Below, piece after piece: positions 42,959 through 51,539 of a DNA stretch of 64,000 nt; the stretch's first letter is position 1; each line of letters opens with the position of its first letter. Under the pieces are notes generated by a model. That model was not told where the DNA came from. It did not search any database and saw only the letters and a program-made list of their open reading frames with translations. The stretch spans positions 177,717 to 241,716 of the forward strand of contig CATQHB010000002.1 of NCBI GenBank assembly GCA_958295765.1, given 5' to 3'. Source of the stretch: an uncultured Dehalococcoidia bacterium (GTDB lineage Bacteria; Chloroflexota; Dehalococcoidia; Lucifugimonadales; UBA3495). Position numbers and translations under genes: made by a program.

Positions 42959-43369
42959 CTATATGGCTCCCGTGAGGCCGACGATGCCCCAAACAACTGC
43001 GGCGACAACGCCCAACCCCAAGGAAACCCAGCACCAGGTCTTGGCGCTGTTGGAGGCGCTGAGCGCGCCGTTATAATCGCCGGCGGCCAGCTTGCCGTTG
43101 ACCTGGGCCGCATAGACGATAGCCACAATGCCGGTGGGTACGCAGCAGCAAAGGGTTGCCGCAATCGCCCAGACCAGGTGGTTGGGTACGTGAACCGGCT
43201 CGCCGTAATCCGGCCCACCCTCATAGCCCATCCCCGGCGCATAGCCAGGCGTAAAGCTCGGCGACGTTTGCGCCGCCGCCCCGCAGTTGGCGCAAAACCG
43301 GGCGCCCGGCTCTATTTCACTGCCGCAGGTGGCGCAGTGGATGGGGTCGTCATCATAATCGTAGGCCAT
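42959..43369 (-). CDS. Zinc-ribbon plus CD225/dispanin membrane protein
   Basis: A 136-residue protein. Residues about 12-30 are a double-CXXC zinc ribbon (CATCGSE ... FCANCGA). After a Gly/Pro/Tyr-rich linker comes a two-helix CD225 domain: PNHLVWAIAATLCCCVPTGIVAIVYAAQV and, after AKTWCWVSLG, a second hydrophobic segment. CD225 proteins include eukaryotic IFITMs; bacterial ones are of unknown role. It lies between DUF4234 and DUF2752 genes, a recurring neighbourhood in bacteria. Confidence 0.88.
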   Translation of the reverse strand: MAYDYDDDPIHCATCGSEIEPGARFCANCGAAAQTSPSFTPGYAPGMGYEGGPDYGEPVHVPNHLVWAIAATLCCCVPTGIVAIVYAAQVNGKLAAGDYNGALSASNSAKTWCWVSLGLGVVAAVVWGIVGLTGAI

Positions 43370-43436
43370 TGCTATCCTCTGCTACCCCCCGGTTCCGGTT
43401 CGGGGGTTAAGCTGCCGCAAGCGGGAAACGCCGGAG

Positions 43437-43775
43437 TCAGTTATGGAAACGGGCCGCCCGGTTCAAGTCCAGTTGCACCAGGAACCAGACCACCGGGGGA
43501 AAGACAATCCACAGGATAAAGATGGCAATGCCCGGATACTTGCCCCGGATAAACGCGGCGTATTCGTGGGAATAATGCCACCAGGCAAAAAGATGGGCAA
43601 TCGGTATCAGGGCCAGGATAGTCCACAGGCAGCCGCCCCCCTCCTTGCCGTTGGCCCGGTGCAGTTCCCCCAGGGTGGCGTAAAACCAGTAAATGGCATA
43701 AATGCCCAGGGTGATGATGGTCAGAATAACCTGCATCACCATATTGCGGTGCTTGATGTGGTCATACTGAAACAT
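43437..43775 (-). CDS. DUF4234 membrane protein
   Basis: A 112-residue protein with three helices and the DUF4234 opening HRNMVMQVILTIITLGIYAI followed by YWFY. The loop ELHRANGKEGGG and later FAWWHYSHEYA are typical. First gene of the three-gene membrane cluster with CD225 and DUF2752 proteins. Function unknown. Confidence 0.88.
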   Translation of the reverse strand: MFQYDHIKHRNMVMQVILTIITLGIYAIYWFYATLGELHRANGKEGGGCLWTILALIPIAHLFAWWHYSHEYAAFIRGKYPGIAIFILWIVFPPVVWFLVQLDLNRAARFHN

Positions 43776-43847
43776 ACTGCCCCCGCTGCCTCGGTTGCCC
43801 TGATTCCGTTGGGCGCGATTTTAGACTTGGCAAGGCGCGCTGTCAAA

Positions 43848-43985
43848 CCGGCCGGGGGCAATTAAGAATTAGGAATTAAGAATTGACGAAGTTTGTCCAA
43901 AGGCAGACATGGTGAGAACTTGCCGTTAATTCGTAATTGATAATTCCTAATTCTTAATTCCTAATTCCTAATTGCCCCCGGCCGG
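43848..43985. repeat. Long inverted repeat of AATTAAGAATTAGG blocks (family E)
   Basis: CCGGCCGGGGGCAATTAAGA at 43848 is mirrored by CTAATTGCCCCCGGCCGG ending 43985. Between them the 7-8-bp blocks 'aattcttaattcctaatt' recur on both sides. A single half (TTAGGAATTAAGAATTAGGA) is at 7791-7810. It occupies the spacer between divergent genes; no ORF. Confidence 0.75.
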
Positions 43986-44030
43986 CCCTGTTATAATTTC
44001 TTTCAGCCAGACTTGGGAGGCGCAAGAGTT

Positions 44031-45191
44031 ATGATTGACCGCAAGGAACCAGCCCTGGATTTGCTGGCCCGGCTGGGCGCCCAGCCGGCTACCTCTTTCC
44101 GGGAAGGGGATGTTGCTGACGTGGTGCAGACTATCCTGGCCGAGCTTGACGTGGCCTACCGCGTTGATGACTACGGTAATATCATCGCCCACCGGCCCGG
44201 GGCCGCTGCTGATGAGGCCCCGGCCGGCCAGCCGGCGGTTCCGCCCATTGCCTTTGTCGCCCACCTGGACCATCCCGGCTTTGAGGCGGTGGCGGTGGAC
44301 GGCGACTTTCTGGTGGCGACGGTGATGGGCGGGGTGCCGCCGGCCGCCCTGGAGCCGGGGGTTCCGGTGCAGGTACTGCTGCCCGACGGCCGGCGGTGGG
44401 GCGCCCGTACCGCCGGCAAAATAGACGTCGGGGCGGCCGGCGCCGGGGCGGAACGGCAGGTGTTGATTAGCCTGGATGACCCGGCGCAGTTGCCGGAAGT
44501 GTCCTTGCCGGCCTCGGTGGTCTTTGACCTGGTGGACTTTCAACGGGACGGCGACTTTATTCGGATGCGGGCGGTGGACGATTTGGCCGGTTGCGGCAGC
44601 ATCCTGTTCCTGCTGGCCGCCTTGTCGGACGGGAATGGGGCGCCGCCGCCCGGCGACGTTTTCGGGGTGTTCACCCGGGCCGAGGAGGTGGGGCTGGTGG
44701 GGGCGCGCCTGCTGGCCGAGGCGGGGACGCTGCCGCCGGATACGCTGGTGGTGTCGCTGGAGTCCAGCCGCACCCTGCCGGGGGCCGAGATTGGCGGCGG
44801 GCCGGTCATCCGGGTGGGCGATGCCGGGTTCACCTTCAACGCCGACGCCGAATCGGCCCTGATTCGGGCCAGGGAAACGCTCCAGGCCCGCCCGGAGGGT
44901 TTTAAGGTGCAGCGCCAGTTGATGAGCGGCGGCACCTGCGAGGCCAGCGCCTTTGCCCTCTACGGCTACCGCACCACCGGCATCGCCTTCCCCTTGGGCA
45001 ACTACCACAACGGCGCCCCCGAAGGCCGCATCGAGGCCGAGTTTATCCACCAGGAGGACTACCTGGGCGGCATCGAGCTGATGCTGGAGGCGGTGCGCCG
45101 CCTGCCGGAGCGGGAAAACACAGCCTTCCGCCAACGGCTGCGGGAAGTGCCGGCGGAGTTTAGGCAGCGGTTGCGGGGGCAAAATCCATAG
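44031..45191 (+). CDS. M42-family metallopeptidase (aminopeptidase-like)
   Basis: A 386-residue protein, start ATG 44031 behind GGGAGG. The dinuclear metal and catalytic motifs of M42 peptidases are in order: AFVAHLDHPGF (His, with Asp), an inserted dodecamerisation-type domain (about 85-165), MRAVDDLAGC (bridging Asp), VFTRAEEVGLVGA (Glu-Glu), VSLESS, and the late GNYHNGAP (His). M42 enzymes are cytosolic dodecameric aminopeptidases that trim peptides; some relatives are endoglucanase-annotated in error. Monocistronic, flanked by repeats. Confidence 0.87.
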   Translation: MIDRKEPALDLLARLGAQPATSFREGDVADVVQTILAELDVAYRVDDYGNIIAHRPGAAADEAPAGQPAVPPIAFVAHLDHPGFEAVAVDGDFLVATVMGGVPPAALEPGVPVQVLLPDGRRWGARTAGKIDVGAAGAGAERQVLISLDDPAQLPEVSLPASVVFDLVDFQRDGDFIRMRAVDDLAGCGSILFLLAALSDGNGAPPPGDVFGVFTRAEEVGLVGARLLAEAGTLPPDTLVVSLESSRTLPGAEIGGGPVIRVGDAGFTFNADAESALIRARETLQARPEGFKVQRQLMSGGTCEASAFALYGYRTTGIAFPLGNYHNGAPEGRIEAEFIHQEDYLGGIELMLEAVRRLPERENTAFRQRLREVPAEFRQRLRGQNP

Positions 45192-45248
45192 GGGGATTTT
45201 ATGTATTGCTGCGGGCGTTGGTACTGTTGCGGGGGTTGGTATAGCTAC

Positions 45249-45372
45249 GGGTAGGGGCGGGTTTATAACCCGCCCTGGCTCCAAGGGCAAGGATGTTTCA
45301 GATGTGGCGACAACCGTCCCGCAAGTTGACTTTGCCCTGGCGTGTCGGGCGGGTTACAAACCCGCCCCTACC
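45249..45372. repeat. Family B inner core, copy without outer ends
   Basis: GGTAGGGGCGGGTTTATAAC at 45249 and GGTTACAAACCCGCCCCTAC ending about 45371. The outer GGTATTCTC ends are missing. Confidence 0.75.
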
Positions 45373-45484
45373 ATCAAATCATCCAACCATCCGCCGGAGC
45401 CGGTACGGTTAAGGAGTACCAACATAGGTAATCCTTTATTACCTCTTGAACCGAAATAAGGGGCCGGGCAATTGCGGCATAAAC

Positions 45485-45582
45485 CCGTCGTTCCGGCGAA
45501 AGCCGGAATCCAGAATCCTCGGTAGCCGGCACGCTCTTTTCCGCTAGGATTTCCTGGATTCCGGCTTTCGCCGGAACGACGG
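45485..45582. repeat. Family A hairpin element, copy A4
   Basis: Arms CCGTCGTTCCGGCG at 45485 and CGCCGGAACGACGG ending 45582, followed by TTGCTTGGGTTGC, which also follows several other copies (55647 onward, and preceding A5 and A6), so the repeated unit extends about 15 bp beyond the hairpin. Confidence 0.85.
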
Positions 45583-45650
45583 TTGCTTGGGTTGCAATAG
45601 CTACGATGCGATTGCCCTGGAAGAAATGTCAACTGGAGGGCTGTAACCTG

Positions 45651-45959
45651 ATGTTGGAAGAGCGAATTGCGAAATATGAGAGGGATCCTGACTTTGTAGC
45701 CGAAGGTCTGGCGATCGCCGTTATCGAAAATGCGCTTTACACTATGCAACGCAAGGGCATCAGCAAGTCGGAGTTGGCGGCGGCTATGGGTGTCCCCAAG
45801 TCCCAGATTTCCCGCATTTTTAACGCGCCGCCCAACTTGACCCTGCGCTCCATCGCCCGCCTGGCCCTGGCTTTGGGGGTAAAGCCGCAGGCGTTGCTGG
45901 ATGTGGACGCCCTCGTTCCTGAACCGGCGGGCGATACTAAACCGGTCGCCTCCCCCTAA
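45651..45959 (+). CDS. XRE-type helix-turn-helix antitoxin-like regulator, orphan
   Basis: A 102-residue protein, start ATG 45651 behind TGGAGGG. N-terminal helix MLEERIAKYERDPDFVAEGLAI resembles HigA/MqsA-type antitoxins of short XRE class; HTH at about 40-85: ISKSELAAAMGVPKSQISRIF, PPNLTLRSIARLALALGVKPQAL. No toxin gene is adjacent. The stop overlaps the stop region of the convergent nadE gene by 4 bp. Probably a DNA-binding regulator. Confidence 0.8.
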   Translation: MLEERIAKYERDPDFVAEGLAIAVIENALYTMQRKGISKSELAAAMGVPKSQISRIFNAPPNLTLRSIARLALALGVKPQALLDVDALVPEPAGDTKPVASP

Positions 45960-47725
45960 ACCGGCCGGTAGCGGTTGACTATGGGCAGCCGGCGGTCTTT
46001 GCCGAAGGCGCGGGGGGTTATTTTGACCCCCGGCGGGGCCTGTCGCCGCTTGTATTCGTTCCGGTCCACGTAGGCGATGACCTGCCGCACCGCCGCCGGG
46101 TCGTGGCCCATTGCTACCATCTCCTCGTAGCTGTAGTCCTCCTCTACGTAAGCCTTGACAATCGGATCCAGCAAGTCATAGGGCGGCAGGGTGTCGGCGT
46201 CCAACTGGTCCGGCCGCAGTTCGGCGCTGGGCGGCTTGTCGATGATGGCCTGGGGTATGGCCGGTTGGGTGGCCGGCCCGGCGGCGGAACCGGCGGGCCG
46301 GCCGTGCCGGTTCCGCCACTTGCACAGGTCATAAACCAGGGTCTTGGGCACGTCCTTGAGGGCCGCAAAGCCGCCGGCCATATCCCCGTACAGGGTGGCG
46401 TAGCCCATCGCCATTTCGCTCTTGTTCCCGGTGGTCAGCACCAGCCAGCCGAACTTGTTGGACAGGGTCATCAGCAGGTTGCCGCGAATCCGGGCCTGCA
46501 CGTTTTCCTCGGCCACGTTGGGCGCCACATTCTGAAAATAAGGCTCCAGCATATCGCTAAAGGCGCGGTGGGCCGGTTCAATCGGCGCCACCCAGCACTC
46601 AATACCCAGGTTGTCGGCCAACTCCCGGGAGTCGCTGACGCTGCCCTCCGAGGAGTAGCGGGAAGGCATCGTAACGCCCACCACGTTATCCCGGCCCAGG
46701 GCGTCCACGGCGATGGCGGCGGTCAGGGCCGAGTCAATCCCCCCGGACAGGCCAATCAGGGCCTTGCCGAACCCGCTCTTGCCGAGGTAGTCCCGGACGC
46801 CGGTTACCAGAGCCAGGTACACCTCCTCCACCGGCTCCGGGCGGCAGGCCGGGGCCGCCGGTGGCAAGGGTTCCCGGCCGGCCGGCACAAAATCGGAAAC
46901 CGGCACCAGCCGGGGCTGGCCGATTTCCCGCAGGATGGTGGGGTTTTCCTGACGGGGGCGGGGGTCGCGGAGCCGGGACCGGAAAACCGCCGCCACGTCC
47001 AGGTCGGTCAGCAGCAAGTCCTCGGCAAAGGCCGGGGCGCGGGCAATCAACTCCCCGGTCATATCGCAGACCAGGCTGGCCCCGTCGAAAACCAGTTCAT
47101 CCTGCCCGCCCACCATATTCAGGTAGGCCACAAACAGGCCGTTGTCGGCGGCGCGGGTGGCAATCATCTTTTCCCGGTAGGCGGCCTTGCCGGCGTGAAA
47201 GGGGGAGGCGTTGATGTTCACGATAAGCTCGGCGCCGGCCTCCCGCTGCACCACCATCGGCCCCACCGGATACCAGATGTCCTCGCAGATGTTGACGCCT
47301 ACCCCGGTTCCGTTGATGCGAAACACCGGGCAGTCGCCGCCCCGCCGGAAGTAGCGGTCTTCATCAAAGACGCCGTAGTTGGGCAGGTACATCTTGCGGT
47401 AGCTATCCACCAGTTGGCCGTCGTAGCCGATGGCGGCGGCGTTGGCGAGGTCGGTTCCCCGTTCCACGTAGCCCACCACCACGGCGAGGCCCTTGGCGGC
47501 GGCCACCACCCGCTGCATCGCCTCGACGTTGGCCTGGAGAAAGGAGGTCTTAAAGAGCAGGTCTTCCGGCGGGTAGCCGGTAATCGCCAACTCCGGGAAG
47601 GCCACCAAATCGGCCCGGGCCTCCCGCGCCCGCTCGACGTACTCGATAATCCGGGCGGTGTTCCCGTCAATATCGCCCACGGTAGGGTTCAGTTGGGCCA
47701 GGGCCAGACGAAACTTGCGTAGCAT
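45956..47725 (-). CDS. nadE: Glutamine-dependent NAD+ synthetase
   Basis: A 589-residue two-domain enzyme making NAD+ from deamido-NAD+ with ATP and glutamine. The N-terminal nitrilase-fold glutaminase domain (1-270) has the Glu-Lys-Cys triad in FPELAITGYPPEDLL, YRKMYLPNYGVFDE and VNICEDIW. The C-terminal synthetase domain has the PP-loop IGLSGGIDSALTA, then PSRYSSEGS, TTGNKSEMAMGYATLYGDMAGG and the C-terminal EYKRRQAPPGVKITPRAFGKDRR. A Pro/Ala-rich insertion lies at about 490-510. Full length. Essential in most bacteria. Confidence 0.97.
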   Translation of the reverse strand: MLRKFRLALAQLNPTVGDIDGNTARIIEYVERAREARADLVAFPELAITGYPPEDLLFKTSFLQANVEAMQRVVAAAKGLAVVVGYVERGTDLANAAAIGYDGQLVDSYRKMYLPNYGVFDEDRYFRRGGDCPVFRINGTGVGVNICEDIWYPVGPMVVQREAGAELIVNINASPFHAGKAAYREKMIATRAADNGLFVAYLNMVGGQDELVFDGASLVCDMTGELIARAPAFAEDLLLTDLDVAAVFRSRLRDPRPRQENPTILREIGQPRLVPVSDFVPAGREPLPPAAPACRPEPVEEVYLALVTGVRDYLGKSGFGKALIGLSGGIDSALTAAIAVDALGRDNVVGVTMPSRYSSEGSVSDSRELADNLGIECWVAPIEPAHRAFSDMLEPYFQNVAPNVAEENVQARIRGNLLMTLSNKFGWLVLTTGNKSEMAMGYATLYGDMAGGFAALKDVPKTLVYDLCKWRNRHGRPAGSAAGPATQPAIPQAIIDKPPSAELRPDQLDADTLPPYDLLDPIVKAYVEEDYSYEEMVAMGHDPAAVRQVIAYVDRNEYKRRQAPPGVKITPRAFGKDRRLPIVNRYRPV

Positions 47726-47869
47726 AGGCGCTCCTGAAAAAGGGTGGGCCGGCCGGCGGCGCTCGCGTCTATATCTTAACCCTTTGGGCCGATGTGTGCA
47801 TCTTTGGGGCGGCCGGCCTCAGGGCAATTGCGTTTTAACCGTGGCAACCCAAGCAACCGTACCAAGCAA

Positions 47870-47966
47870 CCGTCGTTCCGGCGAAAGCCGGAATCCAGGA
47901 AATCCCCGGGGAAAGAGTGTGCCGGCTACTGAGGGTTCTGGATTCCGGATTTCGCCAGAACGACGG
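47870..47966. repeat. Family A hairpin element, copy A5
   Basis: Arms CCGTCGTTCCGG at 47870 and GCCAGAACGACGG ending 47966. Followed by a family C half at 47993-48017 (GGTTCGACAGGCTCACCATG). Confidence 0.85.
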
Positions 47967-48085
47967 TTTTATGACGGGATTGCCTTGGATGGGTGGTTCG
48001 ACAGGCTCACCATGAGCGGGTTTTGTTCCCGGCGCAGACTTTGCGCCGGCCCCGCTGCCCAATGGCGGCAGTGCGACCCAAGCAA

Positions 48086-48182
48086 CCGTCGTTCCGGCGA
48101 AAGCCGGAATCCAGGAAATCCACCGGAAAAGAACGTGCCGGCTATCGCGGGTTCTGGATTCCGGCTTTCGCCGGAACGACGG
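48086..48182. repeat. Family A hairpin element, copy A6
   Basis: Arms CCGTCGTTCCGG at 48086 and CCGGAACGACGG ending 48182. A5 and A6, with the C halves after each (47993 and 48211) and the shared 'ttttatgacgggattg', look like a tandem duplication of about 215 bp. 47726-48387 holds no gene I can support. Confidence 0.85.
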
Positions 48183-48387
48183 TTTTATGACGGGATTGAC
48201 TTGAATGAGTGGTTCGACAGGCTCACCATGAGCGGATGTTGGTATTGCCATAAGCGGGTTTTGTTCCCGGCGCCGACTTTGCCACGGCCCTGTTGCCCAA
48301 CGGCGGCGGTTGACACTCTAGCCGGTGGTCAATATCATACCTTCACCACTGGAACGGCCGGCCGGGGCCAGCCGACAAGGAGCGACG

Positions 48388-48855
48388 ATGTATAAGCAAA
48401 TCCTGCTGCCCCTGGACGGGTCGGATGTAGCGGAGAGCGCGCTGGCTACCGCCCAGGCGATGGCCTTGGCGTTCAACGCCCGGCTGCACCTGCTGCAAGC
48501 CTTTTCCTATTCTGACCAGTTTGCCTTGATGCGGGGCGCGGAGTATGGCGCCTTGGGCGCCGACTCTTCTCAGAAACTGCTGGACGAGGTGATTGCGGCG
48601 CAGACCGCGCAGGTGGAGGAATACTTGGGACGGGTAACGGCGCGCCTGGAGGCCGCCGGCGTGGCGGTGGTGTCGGCAGTCGAGGACGGGCCGCCCGCCG
48701 AGAAAATCGTGGAATACGCCCAGGCCCAGGACATTGACCTGATTGTAATGAGCACGCACGGCCGGGGCGGGGTGCGCCGCTTTCTGGTGGGCAGCGTTAC
48801 CGACCGGGTGATCCGCTCTACCGACCGGCCGGTGCTGGTGGTGCATCCCGGCTAG
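48388..48855 (+). CDS. Universal stress protein (UspA family)
   Basis: A 155-residue cytosolic protein, start ATG 48388 with AAGGAG at 48377-48382. Typical Usp layout: YKQILLPLDGSDVAESALATA at the start, LHLLQAFS, and the ATP-binding loop VMSTHGRGGVRRFLVGSVTDRVIRSTDRPVLVV (G-2X-G-9X-G-S/T pattern). ATP-binding Usp proteins act as dimers in stress survival. A stem-loop follows the stop. Confidence 0.9.
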   Translation: MYKQILLPLDGSDVAESALATAQAMALAFNARLHLLQAFSYSDQFALMRGAEYGALGADSSQKLLDEVIAAQTAQVEEYLGRVTARLEAAGVAVVSAVEDGPPAEKIVEYAQAQDIDLIVMSTHGRGGVRRFLVGSVTDRVIRSTDRPVLVVHPG

Positions 48856-48870
48856 GTCAGGGCTTTTTCC

Positions 48871-48909
48871 CTCAGCCCGCCCCTTTCCCCAAGGGAGAGC
48901 CGGGCTGAG
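48871..48909 (+). terminator. Stem-loop after the universal stress protein gene
   Basis: CTCAGCCCG (48871-48879) with CGGGCTGAG (48901-48909), enclosing a smaller CCCTTTCCCCAAGGG hairpin. No U-tract after it, so termination is only a possibility. A gene start for the next ORF follows closely. Confidence 0.5.
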
Positions 48910-48953
48910 GGGGTCAAAGAACAACGGGATTTAACCCCGCTCCCGGAGTCAAC

Positions 48954-50327
48954 ATTTTTCAGGCAAGCAACTCCCTGCGCCGCCGGCTGGCCCATTCGCT
49001 GCCCTTTTATTACGGATGGGTCATTTTCGCTATTGCCGCCCTGGCCAGCTACTCCTCCCGTCCGCTGATGGCGGTGGCGACCCTCTCCGTTTTCGCCGTG
49101 CCGATGACCCGGCAATTCGGCTGGTCCTACGGCCTCTTTTCCGGCGTGGTGAGCCTGGGGGGCTTGGGCGCGGTGATTGTTTCCCCCTTCATCGGACGCC
49201 TGATTGACCGTTACGGCTCCGGGGTACTCCTGGCGGTAACTTCCCTGGTAGTGGGCGGCTGCGCCCTGGGGCTGTCCCTGGTCAACAATGCTTACGCCTT
49301 TTATGCCCTGTACGTGCCGGGGCGAATGGCCTTTGCCAGTCCGCTGGAGTTAGGCACCACTACGGCGGTGAACAACTGGTTCATCCGGCGCCGTTCCCTG
49401 GCCCTGGCCCTGCTCACCGTCAGTCAAGGCACCGGACTGGCGGCGATGCCCCTGGTGGCCCAGTTCATCATCAGCGGGTGGAACTGGCGGGTGGCCTGGG
49501 CTGCGCTGGGCATCTACACCCTGACGGTGGGGGTATTGCCGGCCCTGCTGCTGCTGGCCCGCCGCCCGGAGGATATGGGGCTGGCCGCCGACCCGCGCCG
49601 GGGGGAAACCCGCGCCGCTCCAGCGCCGTCTCCCGCCGCAGCGCCGGCCGACCGGGAAAGAGTGGCGGCGGTGTCAGAAGGGCCGACCGGCCAAGACGAA
49701 AAACCGGCGCCAGTGGCCCCCGCTACGCCGCCGGAGGTCAACTTTACCGTGGCCCAAGCCGTGCGGACCCGGGCCTTCTGGGCGCTGGCGGTCTTTTCCG
49801 GGGCCGGGTTTATGGTACAGGCCGGGGTCAGCCTGCACCAGGTATCCCACTTCATCAACCAGGAACTGGACCCGACGGCGGCAGCCTTTTCCGCCGCCGT
49901 ATTCGCCTTTTGCCAGGTGCTGGGCGGGCTGCTCTGGTCCGGCCTGACCGCCCGGATTCCCATTCGCTTTCTGCTGTCCCTGTCGGCGTTCTGCCTGACC
50001 ATCGGGGCGGCCGGCGTTGAGGCCAGCGCCACCCTGACCTGGGGATTGCCGGCTGCGGCCATTTTGGGCGTCGGCGTGGGCGGGCTGCACCTGCTGCTAC
50101 GGCTGGCCTGGGCCGAATACTACGGACGGGAACACCTGGGCAGCATTACCGGGCTGACCTTGCCGGTGCAGGTCGGGGGGCAAGCCCTGGGGCCGGTCAT
50201 CGCCGGTTTCCTGTTCGACTACACCGGCAGCTATCAACTGCCCTTTCGCATCTTTTCGTCGGCGGTATTTCTGGCCGGGCTGCTGGCGCTGATTGCCACA
50301 CCCCCCCGGCGGCGGGGGCCGGACTGA
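48954..50327 (+). CDS. MFS transporter (probable non-standard start codon)
   Basis: A major-facilitator transporter of about 457 residues with 12 helices and a 60-residue charged central loop (RRGETRAAPAPSPAAAPAD...). The first conventional start, ATG 49068, would lose half of helix 1; in-frame sequence before it reads SLPFYYGWVIFAIAALASYSSRP, the usual MFS opening. Between the upstream stop at 48906 and 49068 there is no ATG, GTG or TTG. ATT 48954, with GGAG five bases upstream, is my choice; CTG 48975 is an alternative. Loop 2-3 has the MFS signature SPFIGRLIDRYG. Related to monocarboxylate/oxalate-type MFS proteins. Substrate unknown. Confidence 0.85.
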   Translation: MFQASNSLRRRLAHSLPFYYGWVIFAIAALASYSSRPLMAVATLSVFAVPMTRQFGWSYGLFSGVVSLGGLGAVIVSPFIGRLIDRYGSGVLLAVTSLVVGGCALGLSLVNNAYAFYALYVPGRMAFASPLELGTTTAVNNWFIRRRSLALALLTVSQGTGLAAMPLVAQFIISGWNWRVAWAALGIYTLTVGVLPALLLLARRPEDMGLAADPRRGETRAAPAPSPAAAPADRERVAAVSEGPTGQDEKPAPVAPATPPEVNFTVAQAVRTRAFWALAVFSGAGFMVQAGVSLHQVSHFINQELDPTAAAFSAAVFAFCQVLGGLLWSGLTARIPIRFLLSLSAFCLTIGAAGVEASATLTWGLPAAAILGVGVGGLHLLLRLAWAEYYGREHLGSITGLTLPVQVGGQALGPVIAGFLFDYTGSYQLPFRIFSSAVFLAGLLALIATPPRRRGPD

Positions 50328-50415
50328 GCGGCGCGCCGGAACCGGAAAGGGGCTGGTTATATGGGGCCGGAGTGGTTAATATGAGAGCCGGATTAAGCGG
50401 AAAGGAGCGGCAAGG

Positions 50416-51126
50416 ATGAAGGGTGAACAGCACGAGGGCCGAAGTCTGAACTTTATCACGATGACCCCGGATGACTACAATCCGGCGGTGAGCTATCCCC
50501 TGGTGATTATGCTGCACGGGTTCGGGGCGCACATGGGCGACCTGGCCGGCCTGGCGCCGGCCATTGAGGATCAGGGCTACGTTTACGCCTGCCCCAACGC
50601 TCCCATTCCCTTTGACTTTGGCGGCGGCCACGTCGGTTACGGGTGGATGCCGCGCCAGAACGTAGCGACGCCGGAGGAGGTGGAAACGGCGCGGGAGAGT
50701 TCCGAGGCGCTGCTGATTGACTGCTTTGAGGAGATATTCGACAAGCTGAACGCCACGCCGGGCCGGGCGGTTCTGCTGGGTTTCTCTCAGGGTGGAACGA
50801 TGACCTATCGCTGCGGATTGGGCCGGCCGGACACCTTTGCCGGGCTGGTGGCCCTGAGCGCGGCGGTCTTTGCCCCGGCCATCCTGCGGCCCCAACTGCC
50901 GGAGGCCGGTCTGCCGGGCAGTCGGAGTCAGCCGATATTCGTAGCCCACGGCACCGGCGACCGGCAGATAGCGGTGGACACGGCCCGCGCCACCCGCGCC
51001 TTTCTGGAGGCGGAAGGCTACCAGCCGGAGTACCGGGAGTATAACATGGGCCACGAAATCCCCTTCGAGGTACTGCGGGACCTGGTTCCCTGGATTACCG
51101 GGGTTTTACCCCCGCTGCGGGATTAG
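50416..51126 (+). CDS. Alpha/beta hydrolase (phospholipase/carboxylesterase family)
   Basis: A 236-residue serine hydrolase. Catalytic Ser in VLLGFSQGGTMTYR (GXSXG), Asp in VAHGTGDRQIAVD, His in YNMGHEIPFEVL; oxyanion loop in LVIMLHGFGAHMGDLAG. This is the small carboxylesterase/acyl-protein-thioesterase type. Start ATG 50416 behind GGAAAGGAGCGG. No signal peptide, so cytosolic. Substrate unknown. Confidence 0.9.
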   Translation: MKGEQHEGRSLNFITMTPDDYNPAVSYPLVIMLHGFGAHMGDLAGLAPAIEDQGYVYACPNAPIPFDFGGGHVGYGWMPRQNVATPEEVETARESSEALLIDCFEEIFDKLNATPGRAVLLGFSQGGTMTYRCGLGRPDTFAGLVALSAAVFAPAILRPQLPEAGLPGSRSQPIFVAHGTGDRQIAVDTARATRAFLEAEGYQPEYREYNMGHEIPFEVLRDLVPWITGVLPPLRD

Positions 51127-51179
51127 GGGGATTTGAGCTTGGAGATGAAAGAAATCCTGGGTCGCCGCCCCCGCCAACC

Positions 51180-51539
51180 CTACGGACTGACCACCACCCG
51201 CTGCCCGTGGTCCAGGGTGATGGTCAGGTGGGCGATTGCCTGCTGGCCGATTAGTATTTCATCGCCGGCGGCAATAATATCCACCGGAAAGGGGCCTAGA
51301 TTACCGATGTGAAAGAAACCGGCATAGGTAGGCGCATCCACCTGCGGGCCTAATACCGGCCTTAACCTGGTGGGCAGCAAGTCGGGAGGGCCTACGTCCC
51401 CTAAAATATCCGGCGGCACCGCAATGCCACCCTCAAACCCGGTATCCAGCAGGCCCTCTTCCTCAAATACGAACCGGCCTACCTGAAAACGCAAGGGCAA
51501 ATAGGGAAATGGTAGGCTGTCAAGCTCACGGCTCACCAT
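51180..51539 (-). CDS. Retropepsin-like aspartic protease (clan AA)
   Basis: A 119-residue protein with one DTG motif (EEGLLDTGFEGGIAVP), the following strand turn and a C-terminal ILIGQQAIAHLTITLDHG, the 'hydrophobic-hydrophobic-G' element of retroviral-type aspartic proteases. Like retropepsins it should act as a homodimer with one catalytic Asp per subunit. Its start overlaps the end of the upstream gene by 7 bp, so the two are translationally coupled. Proteases of this kind are often paired with small genes in cyanobacteria and Chloroflexota; a toxin-antitoxin-like role has been suggested but is not shown. Confidence 0.8.
   Translation of the reverse strand: MVSRELDSLPFPYLPLRFQVGRFVFEEEGLLDTGFEGGIAVPPDILGDVGPPDLLPTRLRPVLGPQVDAPTYAGFFHIGNLGPFPVDIIAAGDEILIGQQAIAHLTITLDHGQRVVVSP

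Noticed and set aside
46103-47722. 539-codon open frame opposite nadE.
   Set aside because: Antisense shadow; nadE motifs are complete on the minus strand.
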